Assembly (NCBI RefSeq): GCF_014695375.1
Contig: NZ_JACJOG010000023.1
Span: 1 to 64,000 of the forward strand
Length of the DNA: 64,000 bases
Direction of reading: 5' to 3'
Source of the DNA: Coleofasciculus sp. FACHB-T130
GTDB lineage: Bacteria > Cyanobacteriota > Cyanobacteriia > Cyanobacteriales > FACHB-T130
In this document: piece by piece, positions 28,834 to 38,967 of the stretch
Layout of the letters: every line of letters starts with the position of its first letter
How positions within the stretch are numbered: position 1 is the stretch's first letter
Translations under genes and position numbers: made by a program
The notes under the pieces: generated by a model
Database searches by the model: none
What the model was told of the DNA's origin: nothing
The model's input: only the letters and a program-made list of their open reading frames with translations

Positions 28834-29550
28834 ATGAATTTCTTTCGCGTTTTGACTCCTAGCCACTACATAATGCTGGGACTGCTTTTTGGGTTTGCGA
28901 TCGCTCACAGTGGTCTCGCTGCACTGCGTCCTTGGGGCGAAAAAAAAATCGGCCCCCGCCTCTACCGCATCTTATTTGCCCTCGTCAGTCTTCCTCTAGC
29001 AGTGGTGTTGATCGTTTATTTCATTAATCATCGTTATGATGGGCTGCAACTGTGGCAAGTTCAGGGCGTCCCCGGCGTTCAGTCGGTGGTGTGGGTGCTT
29101 TCGGCTATCTCATTTCTGTTTCTTTATCCAGCAACTTTCAACTTGCTAGAAATTGCTGCTATCGAAAAGCCTCAAGTGCATCTTTACGAAACCGGCATTA
29201 TCCGCATCACCAGGCATCCCCAAATGGTTGGACAGGTGATTTGGTGTATTGCTCATACGCTTTGGGTCGGCACAACTTTTACCCTCTTAACTTCAGTAGG
29301 GCTAGTGCTGCATCATTTATTCGCAGTTTGGCATGGCGATCGCCGTCTCTTGGCTCGCTATGGGGAAGCTTTCGAGGCTGTGAAAGCTCGCACCTCTGTT
29401 GTCCCCTTCCAGGCGCTCCTGGAAGGGCATCAAACCCTGAAATGGCAAGAGTTTCTCCGCCCTGCGTATCTGGGGGTCACTGCTTTCATTCTGCTGTTGT
29501 GGTGGGCGCATCCCTGGTTGATCCAGGCGACAGGTGTTGTCAGATGGTAG
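28834..29550 (+). CDS. NnrU family membrane protein (Z-ISO-like)
   Basis: The 238-residue protein has about six hydrophobic helices. The pattern GFAIAHSGLAALRPW, ITRHPQMVGQVIWCIAHTLW and HLFAVWHGDRRL matches the NnrU family. Plant 15-cis-zeta-carotene isomerase (Z-ISO) is a haem-binding member of this family; conserved His residues here (in IAHSG, RHPQM, AHTLW) could bind haem. Function in cyanobacteria is less sure, and nitric-oxide metabolism is only the family name. It leads towards the thioredoxin and ndh genes. Confidence 0.8.
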   Translation: MNFFRVLTPSHYIMLGLLFGFAIAHSGLAALRPWGEKKIGPRLYRILFALVSLPLAVVLIVYFINHRYDGLQLWQVQGVPGVQSVVWVLSAISFLFLYPATFNLLEIAAIEKPQVHLYETGIIRITRHPQMVGQVIWCIAHTLWVGTTFTLLTSVGLVLHHLFAVWHGDRRLLARYGEAFEAVKARTSVVPFQALLEGHQTLKWQEFLRPAYLGVTAFILLLWWAHPWLIQATGVVRW

Positions 29551-29799
29551 TGTGAGTTCCGCAATTATGCTGAGCCACGCGATCCCAAATGGATGTAGCA
29601 TGATTCCAAATAACTTTCAGCTTAATTACGCTCTGGTTCTACCGCCTTAGCTTCCCCATAGATGCCTAGACGTAGTAGATACGCACTGGCATACCAGTTG
29701 CGCTAGAGTAAGCTGAAGGATTTTACTTCATTGTTTATTGTTCCACTTCCTCCTTTTGGCTGACTTTCAATAGTAAAAGCGAATAAAACTAGAGGGATC

Positions 29800-30141
29800 A
29801 TGGTGCTTTCTGTTAACGAACGGACGTTTACACAAGAAGTTTTAGAATCTTCCACCCCAGTCCTAGTTCATTTTTGGGCACCCTGGTGTGGATTATGTCG
29901 GCTAATTAACCCCCTCCTGACTAGAGTTCAATCTGAATGGGGCGAACAAGTCAAATTAGTTGGAATTAATGCCGATCAAAATTTAAAACTGGCGAATACT
30001 TATCGCCTCCAGACTCTACCCACGATCGTTCTGATTGAAAACGGCAAGGTAGTTCACCGCATTGATAGCTTTCAAGGGCGGGATGATTTACGCATGGCAT
30101 TAGAAAAAATTATGGTAAGTTATTTGCCAAATTCTGCCTGA
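29800..30141 (+). CDS. Thioredoxin-fold protein with CGLC active site
   Basis: The 113-residue protein has the complete thioredoxin fold: VLVHFWAPWCGLCRLINP with the redox pair Cys-Gly-Leu-Cys, VGINADQNLKLANTYR, and the cis-Pro segment LPTIVLIENG. The canonical CGPC is CGLC here, so redox potential or partner choice may differ from thioredoxin m or f types. A strong terminator follows, so it is separate from ndhF. Confidence 0.92.
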   Translation: MVLSVNERTFTQEVLESSTPVLVHFWAPWCGLCRLINPLLTRVQSEWGEQVKLVGINADQNLKLANTYRLQTLPTIVLIENGKVVHRIDSFQGRDDLRMALEKIMVSYLPNSA

Positions 30142-30179
30142 AGTTGGAGATAGCTGCTCCTATCCAAGATAAATAGGAC

Positions 30180-30263
30180 TGACGCAGAGATCCCCTTTAC
30201 ATCCGCCGATAAAGCAGGGAATTGTCCGGTTCCCCGTTTTCAAGGGGGTTCGGGGGATCTCGG
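30180..30263. repeat. Intergenic GGGGATCT-type inverted repeat
   Basis: GATCCCCTTTACATCC and GGGGGTTCGGGGGATCTC face each other across this short element. Similar CCCC/GGGG spacer elements (CCCCTAACCCGCCTTTG) occur near 60350. It is not coding. Confidence 0.4.
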
Positions 30264-30347
30264 TTTCAAGCTTTCAGTGCGTAAATCATGATAAATTTTT
30301 TTGCTGCTTGTAACTTTTCAACCTGAATGCAACGTTTTACCCGTTCT

Positions 30348-30380
30348 TAAACCCACCGATAGAGAGAATCGGTGGGTTTA
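30348..30380 (+). terminator. Terminator of the thioredoxin gene
   Basis: TAAACCCACCGAT (30348-30360) pairs perfectly with ATCGGTGGGTTTA (30368-30380) around a 7-nt loop, followed by ATTTTT. Confidence 0.8.
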
Positions 30381-30502
30381 ATTTTTGGCTGACAGGTTTC
30401 TGGCTGTCTAAACTGTTAGTTATAAATACTTTAGAGACCGTCTGTGTCACAATGTAAACGGTCTTACCAAGTTAGTGAAGAAATATAAAGTAGGCGTCAG
30501 TG

Positions 30503-32575
30503 ATGGAACTGCTCTATCAGTATGCCTGGATCATCCCAGTCCTGCCGCTAGCTGGGGCGATGCTGGTTGGTCTGGGACTAATCTCGATTAATCGATTTAC
30601 CAACAGTCTGCGGCAGTTCAACGCCGTGGTTATAGTCTCCCTGCTAGGGGCGGCGATGAGTTTCTCCTTGGCGTTGCTCTGGAGTCAAATTCAAGGTCAT
30701 GCTACCTATACTCGTAGCCTGGAGTGGGCAGCAGCGGGAAATTTTCACCTGAATATGGGCTACACGATTGACCACTTGACGGCCCTGATGCTGGTCATCG
30801 TGACGACAGTTGCCTTCCTGGTGATGATTTACACCGATGGCTACATGGCTCACGATCCGGGGTATGTGCGCTTCTATGCCTATCTGAGCCTGTTTAGTTC
30901 CTCCATGTTGGGTTTGGTGGTCAGCCCCAACTTGGTACAGGTTTATATTTTCTGGGAACTGGTCGGTATGTGTTCTTACCTACTGATCGGATTCTGGTAT
31001 GACCGCAAGGCAGCAGCCGATGCTTGCCAAAAGGCTTTTGTCGTCAACCGCGTCGGCGACTTCGGGCTGTTGTTAGGGATGCTGGGGCTGTACTGGGCGA
31101 CGGGCAGCTTTGAATTTGACGTAATCGGCGATCGCCTGCAAGCATTTGTCGCATCAGGCTACCTAAGTACCGGCCTTGCGGCTCTGTTCGCAATCTTAGT
31201 GTTTATGGGACCAGTGGCGAAATCTGCTCAGTTCCCGTTGCACGTCTGGCTACCAGACGCGATGGAAGGCCCTACCCCCATCAGCGCCCTGATTCACGCG
31301 GCAACGATGGTGGCTGCGGGCGTCTTCCTAATTGCGCGGATGTATCCCGTGTTTGAAGGCATCCCAGTCGCAATGAACGTGATTGCCTGGACGGGTGCCT
31401 TTACTGCATTTTTGGGGGCAACTATTGCCATTACCCAAAACGACATCAAGAAGGGTCTCGCTTATTCCACCATGTCCCAACTGGGCTACATGGTAATGGC
31501 AATGGGCGTCGGTGCCTATACTGCCGGTCTATTTCACCTAATGACACACGCCTACTTCAAGGCGATGCTGTTTTTGGGTTCGGGTTCTGTGATTCACGGC
31601 ATGGAATCAGTTGTGGGTCACGATCCCGCCTTGGCTCAGGATATGCGGATGATGGGCGGACTGCGGAAGTATATGCCGATTACCTCCCTCACCTTTTTGG
31701 TTGGAACGCTCGCGATCAGCGGGATTCCACCTTTCGCTGGGTTCTGGTCGAAAGACGAAATTCTAGGCAGCGCTTTTGGGGCAAATCCGGCGCTGTGGTT
31801 CGTCGGTTGGCTGACGGCGGGAATGACTGCTTTCTATATGTTCCGGATGTATTTCCGGACGTTTGAGGGCAAATTCCGAGGGCATGAATCAGGCATCAAG
31901 CAGGAACTACTAGGGGCGACTAAATCTCCCCAGGTTGAATTTGCTTTTGGCCCTGGGGCGATGGATACCAGAGAGTTATCCTCCAAAGCCCATGACAGCC
32001 ATGATGACCACGGTCATAGCGAGTATCCGCACGAGTCGCCGCTGACGATGACGCTGCCCCTGATTGTTCTGGCGGTGCCGTCGATGCTGATTGGTTTGGT
32101 TGGGACGCCTTTCCACAATTATTTTGAGGAATTCATTCACGCCCCCGGCGAACCGCTGACTGAGGTGCTGGAAAAAGCCACTGAGTTTGATTTGACAGAA
32201 TTTCTGATCATGGGGGGTAATTCGGTCGGAATTGCCTTGATTGGAATTACGCTGGCTTCTCTGATGTACTTGAGAGGCAAGATCGATCCCGCTGCGATCG
32301 CTGCTAAAATCCCCTTCTTTTACAAGCTGTCGCTCAACAAGTGGTATTTCGACGAAATCTATGACACCCTCTTCGTTCAAGGGTGCCGTCGCTTAGCGCG
32401 ACAAGTCATGGAAGTGGATTTCCGCGTGGTTGATGGCGCAGTCAACTTCACCGGCTTAGCGACGCTGTTGAGTGGTGAAAGTCTGAAATACTTTGAAACT
32501 GGTCGCGTCCAATTCTATGCCCTGATTGTGTTTGGGGCGGTGCTAGTGGGCGTGATTGTCTTTGGTGTGACTTAA
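30503..32575 (+). CDS. ndhF: NAD(P)H-quinone oxidoreductase subunit 5 (NdhF1)
   Basis: The product (690 residues from ATG 30503; GTG at 30500 is also in frame) is the large proton-pumping NdhF subunit of NDH-1 in the thylakoid membrane. MELLYQYAWIIPVLPL is the usual N-terminus. Conserved stretches include LVGMCSYLLIGFWY, VNRVGDFGLLLG, HVWLPDAMEGPTPISALIHA and THAYFKAMLFLGSGSVIH. A His-rich loop (HDSHDDHGHSEYPHE) lies before the last helices. It is followed by ndhD, so this is the NDH-1L/M type used for respiration and cyclic flow rather than the CO2-uptake type, judged by similarity to NdhF1. Confidence 0.97.
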   Translation: MELLYQYAWIIPVLPLAGAMLVGLGLISINRFTNSLRQFNAVVIVSLLGAAMSFSLALLWSQIQGHATYTRSLEWAAAGNFHLNMGYTIDHLTALMLVIVTTVAFLVMIYTDGYMAHDPGYVRFYAYLSLFSSSMLGLVVSPNLVQVYIFWELVGMCSYLLIGFWYDRKAAADACQKAFVVNRVGDFGLLLGMLGLYWATGSFEFDVIGDRLQAFVASGYLSTGLAALFAILVFMGPVAKSAQFPLHVWLPDAMEGPTPISALIHAATMVAAGVFLIARMYPVFEGIPVAMNVIAWTGAFTAFLGATIAITQNDIKKGLAYSTMSQLGYMVMAMGVGAYTAGLFHLMTHAYFKAMLFLGSGSVIHGMESVVGHDPALAQDMRMMGGLRKYMPITSLTFLVGTLAISGIPPFAGFWSKDEILGSAFGANPALWFVGWLTAGMTAFYMFRMYFRTFEGKFRGHESGIKQELLGATKSPQVEFAFGPGAMDTRELSSKAHDSHDDHGHSEYPHESPLTMTLPLIVLAVPSMLIGLVGTPFHNYFEEFIHAPGEPLTEVLEKATEFDLTEFLIMGGNSVGIALIGITLASLMYLRGKIDPAAIAAKIPFFYKLSLNKWYFDEIYDTLFVQGCRRLARQVMEVDFRVVDGAVNFTGLATLLSGESLKYFETGRVQFYALIVFGAVLVGVIVFGVT

Positions 32576-32623
32576 ATTTAGAAACCGCTCGCTGCGTGTT
32601 TCTACCCGCTGTCAACAAAAGAT

Positions 32624-32654
32624 AAAAGGAAAAAGCTGAAAACTTTTTCCTTTT
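32624..32654 (+). terminator. Hairpin between ndhF and ndhD
   Basis: AAAAGGAAAAAG (32624-32635) pairs with CTTTTTCCTTTT (32643-32654) and more T residues follow. It could attenuate read-through from ndhF into ndhD. Confidence 0.6.
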
Positions 32655-32718
32655 TCCTTTTTAAGTACACTTACTCATAGCTGACAGCTAAACCTTGTTG
32701 CTCACGATTTGATATCTC

Positions 32719-34320
32719 ATGAATACAGCTAATTTTCCTTGGCTGACTTTTATCATCCTGTTCCCCATCGCGGCATCTCTGTTGATTCCGTTAATACCAG
32801 ATAAAGAGGGTAAGACGGTACGCTGGTACGCCCTAATTATTGGGCTGATTGATTTCGTAGTGATAGTTTATGCCTTCTATACTCAGTACGACTTTTCCAA
32901 TCCCGGTCTGCAATTGGTGGAAAGTTACTCCTGGGTACCCCAAATCGACTTAAGGTGGTCGGTGGGCGTAGATGGCTTATCAATGCCGCTAGTCTTGCTC
33001 ACCGGCTTTATCACCACCCTGGCGACTTTGGCAGCGTGGCCCGTGACGTTTAAGCCGAAGCTGTTTTACTTTTTGCTCCTGGCGATGTACGGCGGTCAGA
33101 TTGCAGTGTTTGCGGTCCAGGATATGCTGTTGTTTTTCCTGGTGTGGGAACTGGAACTGATTCCGGTGTACCTGCTGCTGGCAATTTGGGGCGGTAAGAA
33201 GCGTTTGTACGCGGCTACCAAGTTCATTCTTTATACGGCTGGCGGGTCGCTGTTCATTTTAGTAGCCGCCTTGGCGATGGCGTTCTACGGCGATACCGTG
33301 ACGTTTGATATGAGGGCGATCGCTGCCAAGGATTACCCCCTAACTTTCCAACTCTGGATCTATGCAGGGTTTCTGATTGCCTACGGCGTCAAGTTGCCGA
33401 TTATTCCCCTGCATACTTGGCTACCAGATGCTCACGGCGAAGCGACTGCGCCAGTGCATATGTTGCTAGCAGGAATTCTTCTGAAGATGGGCGGTTATGC
33501 GCTGATTCGGATGAATGCCCAGATGCTACCCGATGCTCATGCCGTGTTCGCGCCCGTTTTGGTAATTTTGGGCGTTACCAACATCATCTACGCCGCCCTA
33601 ACCTCGTTTGCCCAGCGTAATCTGAAACGGAAAATCGCTTATTCCTCGATTTCCCACATGGGATTTGTGCTGATTGGGATTGCCACATTTACTGACTTGG
33701 GTTTGAGCGGTGCGGTACTGCAAATGGTTTCCCACGGTTTGATTGGGGCAAGCTTGTTCTTCCTTGTGGGAGCCACTTATGACCGCACCCACACCCTTAT
33801 GCTGGATGAAATGGGCGGCGTCGGGCTGAGGATGAAAAAGATGTTTGCCATGTGGACGACTTGTGCCCTCGCGTCATTAGCATTGCCAGGGATGAGCGGA
33901 TTTGTGGCAGAGATAATGGTGTTTGTCGGCTTTGCGACCAGCGATGCTTATAACCCCACTTTCAAGGTCGTGGTGGTCTTTCTAGCCGCCGTTGGCGTGA
34001 TTCTGACCCCCATCTACCTACTCTCGATGCTGCGAGAAATTTGCTACGGGCCGGAGAATAAGGAATTAGTGGAACACGAAGCCTTGATCGATGCGGAACC
34101 ACGAGAGGTGTTCATCATCGCCTGTCTGTTGGTGCCGATTATTGGCATTGGCTTGTACCCCAAAATCCTGACTCAAATTTACGACGCAACCACTTTGCAG
34201 CTGACGGAGCGACTGCGAGGTTCAGTTCCGACGCTGGCGAGTGGGCGACAGGTTCCGACCCAAGCACAGGCGGATATTCCCCTGTTGTCGTTGCGGGCAC
34301 CAGAAATCGGCAATCGCTAG
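32719..34320 (+). CDS. ndhD: NAD(P)H-quinone oxidoreductase subunit 4 (NdhD1)
   Basis: The 533-residue protein is the NdhD subunit of NDH-1, a second antiporter-like proton channel. [59 protein letters not shown] and the [11 protein letters not shown] helix are typical. About fourteen helices are seen. The spacer from ndhF is 143 bases and contains a hairpin, so expression may be partly uncoupled. A strong terminator follows. Confidence 0.97.
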   Translation: MNTANFPWLTFIILFPIAASLLIPLIPDKEGKTVRWYALIIGLIDFVVIVYAFYTQYDFSNPGLQLVESYSWVPQIDLRWSVGVDGLSMPLVLLTGFITTLATLAAWPVTFKPKLFYFLLLAMYGGQIAVFAVQDMLLFFLVWELELIPVYLLLAIWGGKKRLYAATKFILYTAGGSLFILVAALAMAFYGDTVTFDMRAIAAKDYPLTFQLWIYAGFLIAYGVKLPIIPLHTWLPDAHGEATAPVHMLLAGILLKMGGYALIRMNAQMLPDAHAVFAPVLVILGVTNIIYAALTSFAQRNLKRKIAYSSISHMGFVLIGIATFTDLGLSGAVLQMVSHGLIGASLFFLVGATYDRTHTLMLDEMGGVGLRMKKMFAMWTTCALASLALPGMSGFVAEIMVFVGFATSDAYNPTFKVVVVFLAAVGVILTPIYLLSMLREICYGPENKELVEHEALIDAEPREVFIIACLLVPIIGIGLYPKILTQIYDATTLQLTERLRGSVPTLASGRQVPTQAQADIPLLSLRAPEIGNR

Positions 34321-34406
34321 ACAATTCAAAGGTGAAAAATCGCAAAAATTTTCTTGATGTTTGAGTTTTCAGCTTGCTAAATTTTCATAATCAATAATCC
34401 TTTTTG

Positions 34407-34433
34407 GGGCGGAATTAAATATCCGCCCTTTTT
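34407..34433 (+). terminator. Terminator of ndhD
   Basis: GGGCGGA (34407-34413) pairs with TCCGCCC (34422-34428) around an 8-nt loop, followed directly by TTTTT. Confidence 0.78.
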
Positions 34434-34464
34434 GTTAAAAATTACGAATTCATCGGCAATAGTA

Positions 34465-36660
34465 TCAAATGTGTGATGGCGGATGCAGGGGAATTTCTAT
34501 CAGAAATTGCGCCCCCTGACCGGGCGCTGAAATACATTTGAGTTGACCGCCGTGTTTTTCGACCACAATTTGATAGCTAATCGACAACCCAAGCCCTGTG
34601 CCAATACCGACAGGCTTAGTTGTGAAGAAAGGATCGAAAAGTCGCTTTCTGACTTCCTCTGCCATTCCTGGCCCATTGTCGGAAATCTTGATTACGACTC
34701 GGTTATTTGTCAACACGTCGGTACGAATCCGAATGATACTGGCGTCGGCTTTGATTTGTTCAAGCGATCGCTTTTTGTTAGACTCATCCAAAGCATCAAT
34801 TGCATTGGTGAGAAGATTCATAAATACTTGGTTAAGCTGCCCTGGATAGCACTCTACTTTAGGTAGGTTGCCATATTCTTTGATTAGCTGGATAGGGGGA
34901 TGATCTGGTTTGGATTTGAAGCGGTTTTGCAGAATTAGGAGCGTACTTTCGATGCCTTCATGAATATCTACCAGTTTCATCTCGGCTTCGTCAAGGCGGG
35001 AGAAATTGCGTAAGCTACGCACAATCTCACAAATGCGCTCTGCCCCCACATTCATTGAAGAGAGTAATTTAGGCAAGTCCTTGATGAGAAAATCTAGGTC
35101 AATCGCGGCAATTTCGTCTTGAATTTCTGGCGTTGGATGGGGATATTGCTGTTGATATAGTTGCAGTAACCCAAGAATGTCTCGCGTGTATTCGCTCGCC
35201 GGGGCTAAATTCCCGTAGATGAAGTTAACGGAATTATTGATTTCATGCGCGACTCCAGCCACTAGCTGACCCAAACTGGACATTTTTTCACTTTGAACCA
35301 GTTGAGACTGAGTACGTTGGAGTTCCTGAAGCGTGGTTTCGAGCCGGGTGGCGTGTGCTTGAGCGATCGCTGCGGCTTCACGAGTTTGAGTATAAAGTTC
35401 TGCTTGGTTAATCGCGATCGCGACTTGGTCGCAAACCGCCGAAAGCAGTTCCACTTCATCGTCATGCCAAGTTCGAGGACTGCTAAATTGACCGCAGGCA
35501 ACTACACCAAGTTCGCCCGTGCGAGTCATTATCGGAAAATTTAGTATAGAAACGTACCCCAGCGATTGGAAGAACTGCCGTGAATTGGGGTCGGTTAACG
35601 CTTCAATATTATCCAAATGGATGATTTCTCGGTTTAAGAGTTGTCTTACTTGAAAACTGGTCGGTTCCTCTGGATAGCAACCCAGAAAGCTAGGCAAATT
35701 GTCTACCTTCGCTTCATGCAATATCTCCCAACTTGCCGACTCACCATTGGGACGATACCACATGAAAAGGCACTGCTCAATTTGCAGCAGCCTGCGGATT
35801 TCCTGCACGGCTGTTTCCAAGATGGTATTGAGATCCAGCGAACTGCGAATTTGACTAGCAAGACGATTGAGTAGTTCTTCTCGCTGCGCGAGTTCTCGGA
35901 ACCGAGCTTCTGATTGCCGCAACGCTTCTTCCACCTGCTTGAGAGCGCTGATATTACTTCCGGTGCCGATAATTCGATAGATGCGACCCGCAGCATCCCG
36001 CAGTGGAGTTAAAGTCGTTAGCCAATAAGTGTCTACACCCTGCAAGGGAATGCAATCCTCGTAAAAAGTACATTCCCCTGCGACGAGACATTTTGTATAT
36101 CTATCATGCAAAGAATTACCTAACTCTAAACCAAATAGTTCATGGGGAGTTTTGCCCATCGCTTGGGCACTACTGATGCCAGTAACCATCGCTATCGGTC
36201 GATTCCAGCTAAGGTAGCGAAAAACCCCTTGGGCGTCCACATCTAAAACAAAGATGGCGTTTTCCACGCCCTCGTAGATGGAATGGAAAAAGTCCTCACT
36301 TTGGATCATCTCTGCCGACAGGATCAATCCACCCCTTTCCCCGCTAGGGTGCTTCCAAGGATGCAGGCTCCACTTTATCGGCACCGAGGAACCGTCAGGG
36401 CAAACAAAGCTACTTTCCTGGTACTCTTCTACACTCGCCCCAGTTAAAACTAGCTCAGCCTTGTGCCGCCATTGGTCGGGAAGGTGAGGAAAAACTTCGT
36501 AATGCGATCGCCCAATCAGATTTTGCTCATCCAGCCCGTAATCGATTAGCCACTGACGAGAAGCGAGCAAGTAACGCATCTGGCGATCGCACATCGCTAC
36601 GGCAGTGGGTGTATGTTGCAAAAATAGCCCAAACAGCTCTAAATTGTCTGAGGCGTTCAT
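34465..36660 (-). CDS. PAS-PAS-GAF sensor histidine kinase
   Basis: The protein (731 residues from ATG 36660; an in-frame TTG upstream at 36735 is less likely) has two PAS-type domains (LFLQHTPTAVAMCDRQMRY onwards; then a PAC-like RIIGTGSNIS), a GAF domain (about 290-440, SLDLNTILETAVQEI), a coiled linker, and a histidine kinase core. The phosphoacceptor is in LVAGVAHEINNSVNF. N, G1 and G2 boxes are MNLLTNAIDALDE, ISDNGPGM and GTGLGLSIS. No membrane helix is seen, so it is soluble. No response regulator is adjacent, so the partner is unknown. Confidence 0.92.
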   Translation of the reverse strand: MNASDNLELFGLFLQHTPTAVAMCDRQMRYLLASRQWLIDYGLDEQNLIGRSHYEVFPHLPDQWRHKAELVLTGASVEEYQESSFVCPDGSSVPIKWSLHPWKHPSGERGGLILSAEMIQSEDFFHSIYEGVENAIFVLDVDAQGVFRYLSWNRPIAMVTGISSAQAMGKTPHELFGLELGNSLHDRYTKCLVAGECTFYEDCIPLQGVDTYWLTTLTPLRDAAGRIYRIIGTGSNISALKQVEEALRQSEARFRELAQREELLNRLASQIRSSLDLNTILETAVQEIRRLLQIEQCLFMWYRPNGESASWEILHEAKVDNLPSFLGCYPEEPTSFQVRQLLNREIIHLDNIEALTDPNSRQFFQSLGYVSILNFPIMTRTGELGVVACGQFSSPRTWHDDEVELLSAVCDQVAIAINQAELYTQTREAAAIAQAHATRLETTLQELQRTQSQLVQSEKMSSLGQLVAGVAHEINNSVNFIYGNLAPASEYTRDILGLLQLYQQQYPHPTPEIQDEIAAIDLDFLIKDLPKLLSSMNVGAERICEIVRSLRNFSRLDEAEMKLVDIHEGIESTLLILQNRFKSKPDHPPIQLIKEYGNLPKVECYPGQLNQVFMNLLTNAIDALDESNKKRSLEQIKADASIIRIRTDVLTNNRVVIKISDNGPGMAEEVRKRLFDPFFTTKPVGIGTGLGLSISYQIVVEKHGGQLKCISAPGQGAQFLIEIPLHPPSHI

Positions 36661-36759
36661 AGGTCGGCAAAGGCTCTTTTTGTAATGGCATTCAAATTTA
36701 GAGGTTTTTAGGGTTAAATGCTGTAAACATTGCAATATTCAATTATTTAAACACTTAAT

Positions 36760-37554
36760 TTAAGGCATCCACTCTAGTACAATGCCAACCCGGCTATCTT
36801 TGCGTTGTCTTGCATTTTGCTTCTCAATGTCTGTTGATAAGCGCAGATTGCGGGTAAAGGCATAGCCGACAGAAAGCTTTGTAATTCCGACTTCTTCATT
36901 CGTTGCAGGAGCAACCCAACTCTGAGTTAAGGAGATATCGGCTGCACCAGTACGAGATAAAACGAACATCAGCTTCGCACCCACATGTAAGCCATCTGTT
37001 GAGTATCGGTCAGTTTCTAAATGCCGATAGCCTACCAGGGGTGCGATGTTGATGTAGCTGCCCAAGGGAACTACATAGTATCGTAAATCTGCTCCATAAG
37101 CCTCGCGCTGACCCTTGAACGCAGTTTGATAATCCCCACTGACGGTTAAGCCGGTGCGACCAATAAACACGTCCTCCACGCCAATATTAACTCCCCCGGC
37201 TTGCCCAGATGAAGGAAACTGGGAGTAGCCGAGGCGCACCCTAGTCCGAAAGCTGGGGTCATTGCGAATTTCTTCTAACATATTCGGCACGTCTCGCCGC
37301 CAACGCTGCAAAACCGGGCTATTTTCAATAATTTCTGGGCTTAAATCCAACTCGCTAGCCTCTGGCTTGGGCGTTTCTTGTGGCTGGGTTTGAGCCTGGG
37401 TTTGAGTTTGGGCAGACGATATCCCCAAAATCAAGGAAGTGCTGATTGCGAACAGTATAGAGTTTCGCGCAAAGGCGCAAAGGCGCAAAGAAAGGCAAGT
37501 TAGCGTCTGTGCGTCTAGCGGGCTGAGGCGCGAGATGCTAAAGGTCTTCGTCAT
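36760..37554 (-). CDS. Secreted beta-strand-rich protein with repeat-derived leader
   Basis: The C-terminal 190 residues of this 264-residue frame show alternating beta strands (VGYRHLETDRYSTDGLHVG, KLSVGYAFTRNLRLSTD) ending in VGIVLEWMP, like a cyanobacterial outer-membrane or periplasmic barrel protein. A hydrophobic signal (ILFAISTSLILGISSAQ) precedes a Gln/Thr linker. The first 31 residues are unusual: residues about 12-31 are encoded by a CGCAAAGG-type spacer repeat, so either the start lies further in (no close ATG) or the repeat has lengthened the leader. Function unknown. Confidence 0.6.
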   Translation of the reverse strand: MTKTFSISRLSPLDAQTLTCLSLRLCAFARNSILFAISTSLILGISSAQTQTQAQTQPQETPKPEASELDLSPEIIENSPVLQRWRRDVPNMLEEIRNDPSFRTRVRLGYSQFPSSGQAGGVNIGVEDVFIGRTGLTVSGDYQTAFKGQREAYGADLRYYVVPLGSYINIAPLVGYRHLETDRYSTDGLHVGAKLMFVLSRTGAADISLTQSWVAPATNEEVGITKLSVGYAFTRNLRLSTDIEKQNARQRKDSRVGIVLEWMP

Positions 37555-37599
37555 GGGGGTTGCGTCAGTTTTATATTTATGAAGAATTTTGATAAGGAT

Positions 37600-37634
37600 A
37601 AAAAAAGTGGCTCTGCTTAGTACAGAACCACTTT
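37600..37634 (-). terminator. Terminator of acsF
   Basis: On the minus strand AAAGTGGTTCTG is followed by a 7-nt loop and CAGAGCCACTTT with one wobble pair, then a run of T. It starts about 20 bases after the acsF stop. Confidence 0.8.
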
Positions 37635-37656
37635 AGTTGAGGGAAGATGCTCAAAA

Positions 37657-38733
37657 TTAGCGGGCTTTACCTTGCACGGCTGTCATGTCAATCGGCTTGA
37701 TTAGGTACAAGCGCAGCAGCTGCCAAGCATTAGAAGCATAAAGGGGTAGCTTCTGGAACAATTGCAGGAATTTGGGGGTGTTGGAGGTTGCGATCGCACC
37801 CAGCTTCTCATTATTTTTGATGCACACTTCTAGGCGCTCGTAGAATTCTGGCTTCTCTACATCCAGAATCACTGGGAACACCCGTCCTGCGGTTTCGTTG
37901 GTCTTCTGAATCACGTGAATGTCATATTCCCGTGCGTCCAGACCAAGTGTGGCATAGAATTTGGAACGCTGGATGTCGTTGAGATACATCGTCGCAAACA
38001 CCGACAGCAGGAAGAAGCGACACCACAGCTTTGCCTTCCAATCGTTCAAGAATTGGGGCTGCGCTCTCATTACGGCGTCGAAGAAGTCGCCGTGCCTGTT
38101 TTCATCCTGGCACCAGTTTTCAAAGAAGCGGAAGATTGGATAAACTCGGTTTTCGGGATGTGCTTCTAGGTGCCGGTAAATGGTGATATACCGCCAGTAA
38201 CCAATCTTCTCGGACAGATAGGTCGCGTAGAAGATGAATTTCGGCTTAAAGAAGGTGTATTTGTGATTCTTGGTCAAAAACCCTAAATCTAGTGACATAT
38301 TGAAGTCTGACATTGCCTTATTCAGGAAGCCAGCATGACGAGCTTCATCCCGCGACATCAAGTTAAAGCCTTCTGCCAGAAGCGGGTTTTTGTCCTTCAA
38401 TCGGCGTCCGAGTTCTTTGTAGAGTAGGAATCCGGAGAATTCTGCTGTACAGGAACGCTCTAGAAATTCAATGAATAACTGGCGCGTTTCCCCATCAATA
38501 TGATCCCAGGATTGGTCAAACTCGGCATCCCGCACGAAGTGGTGACGGTTGTAGTCAGCGCGGAATTCTTCCATCAGCGCCTTGAGTTCATCTTCATTTG
38601 GCGACAGATCCATCTTCGCCATTTCATCAAAGTCGGTGGTGTAGAACCGGGGCGTCAGTAGGGTTTCTTTCGCAGGTATTTTCACCCCAGGTCTTAATTC
38701 TTCAAAGCTGGGTTTTTTGAGGGAATCCACCAT
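37657..38733 (-). CDS. acsF: Mg-protoporphyrin IX monomethyl ester oxidative cyclase
   Basis: The 358-residue di-iron enzyme forms the fifth ring of chlorophyll from Mg-protoporphyrin IX monomethyl ester with oxygen. Both metal-binding helices are present: [11 protein letters not shown] and [11 protein letters not shown], with [13 protein letters not shown] supplying an earlier Glu. I chose ATG 38733 ([16 protein letters not shown]) because 358 residues is the usual size and the 18 codons upstream are low-complexity. As the oxygen-dependent form it implies chlorophyll synthesis in air. Confidence 0.97.
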   Translation of the reverse strand: MVDSLKKPSFEELRPGVKIPAKETLLTPRFYTTDFDEMAKMDLSPNEDELKALMEEFRADYNRHHFVRDAEFDQSWDHIDGETRQLFIEFLERSCTAEFSGFLLYKELGRRLKDKNPLLAEGFNLMSRDEARHAGFLNKAMSDFNMSLDLGFLTKNHKYTFFKPKFIFYATYLSEKIGYWRYITIYRHLEAHPENRVYPIFRFFENWCQDENRHGDFFDAVMRAQPQFLNDWKAKLWCRFFLLSVFATMYLNDIQRSKFYATLGLDAREYDIHVIQKTNETAGRVFPVILDVEKPEFYERLEVCIKNNEKLGAIATSNTPKFLQLFQKLPLYASNAWQLLRLYLIKPIDMTAVQGKAR

Positions 38734-38967
38734 ATTCTTTGTCTCTCTTGTTTCTCTTATTATTATGATTCCGTCGCTTTCACTCAAAGGCTTGCGTTCC
38801 AGTCTACCAATCTACACGAGAGCGATCGCACTTGCTACGTTAAGACTTACTACACGCTGTCAAGTTTTGTGACATCTTCAGAGTTCTTGTTGCTCAATTC
38901 CTAGGTGCAAGAGTTAAGAACAAAATCCTATGATTGAAGTTAGGACATCTGAAGCGCTAGGAATCTT

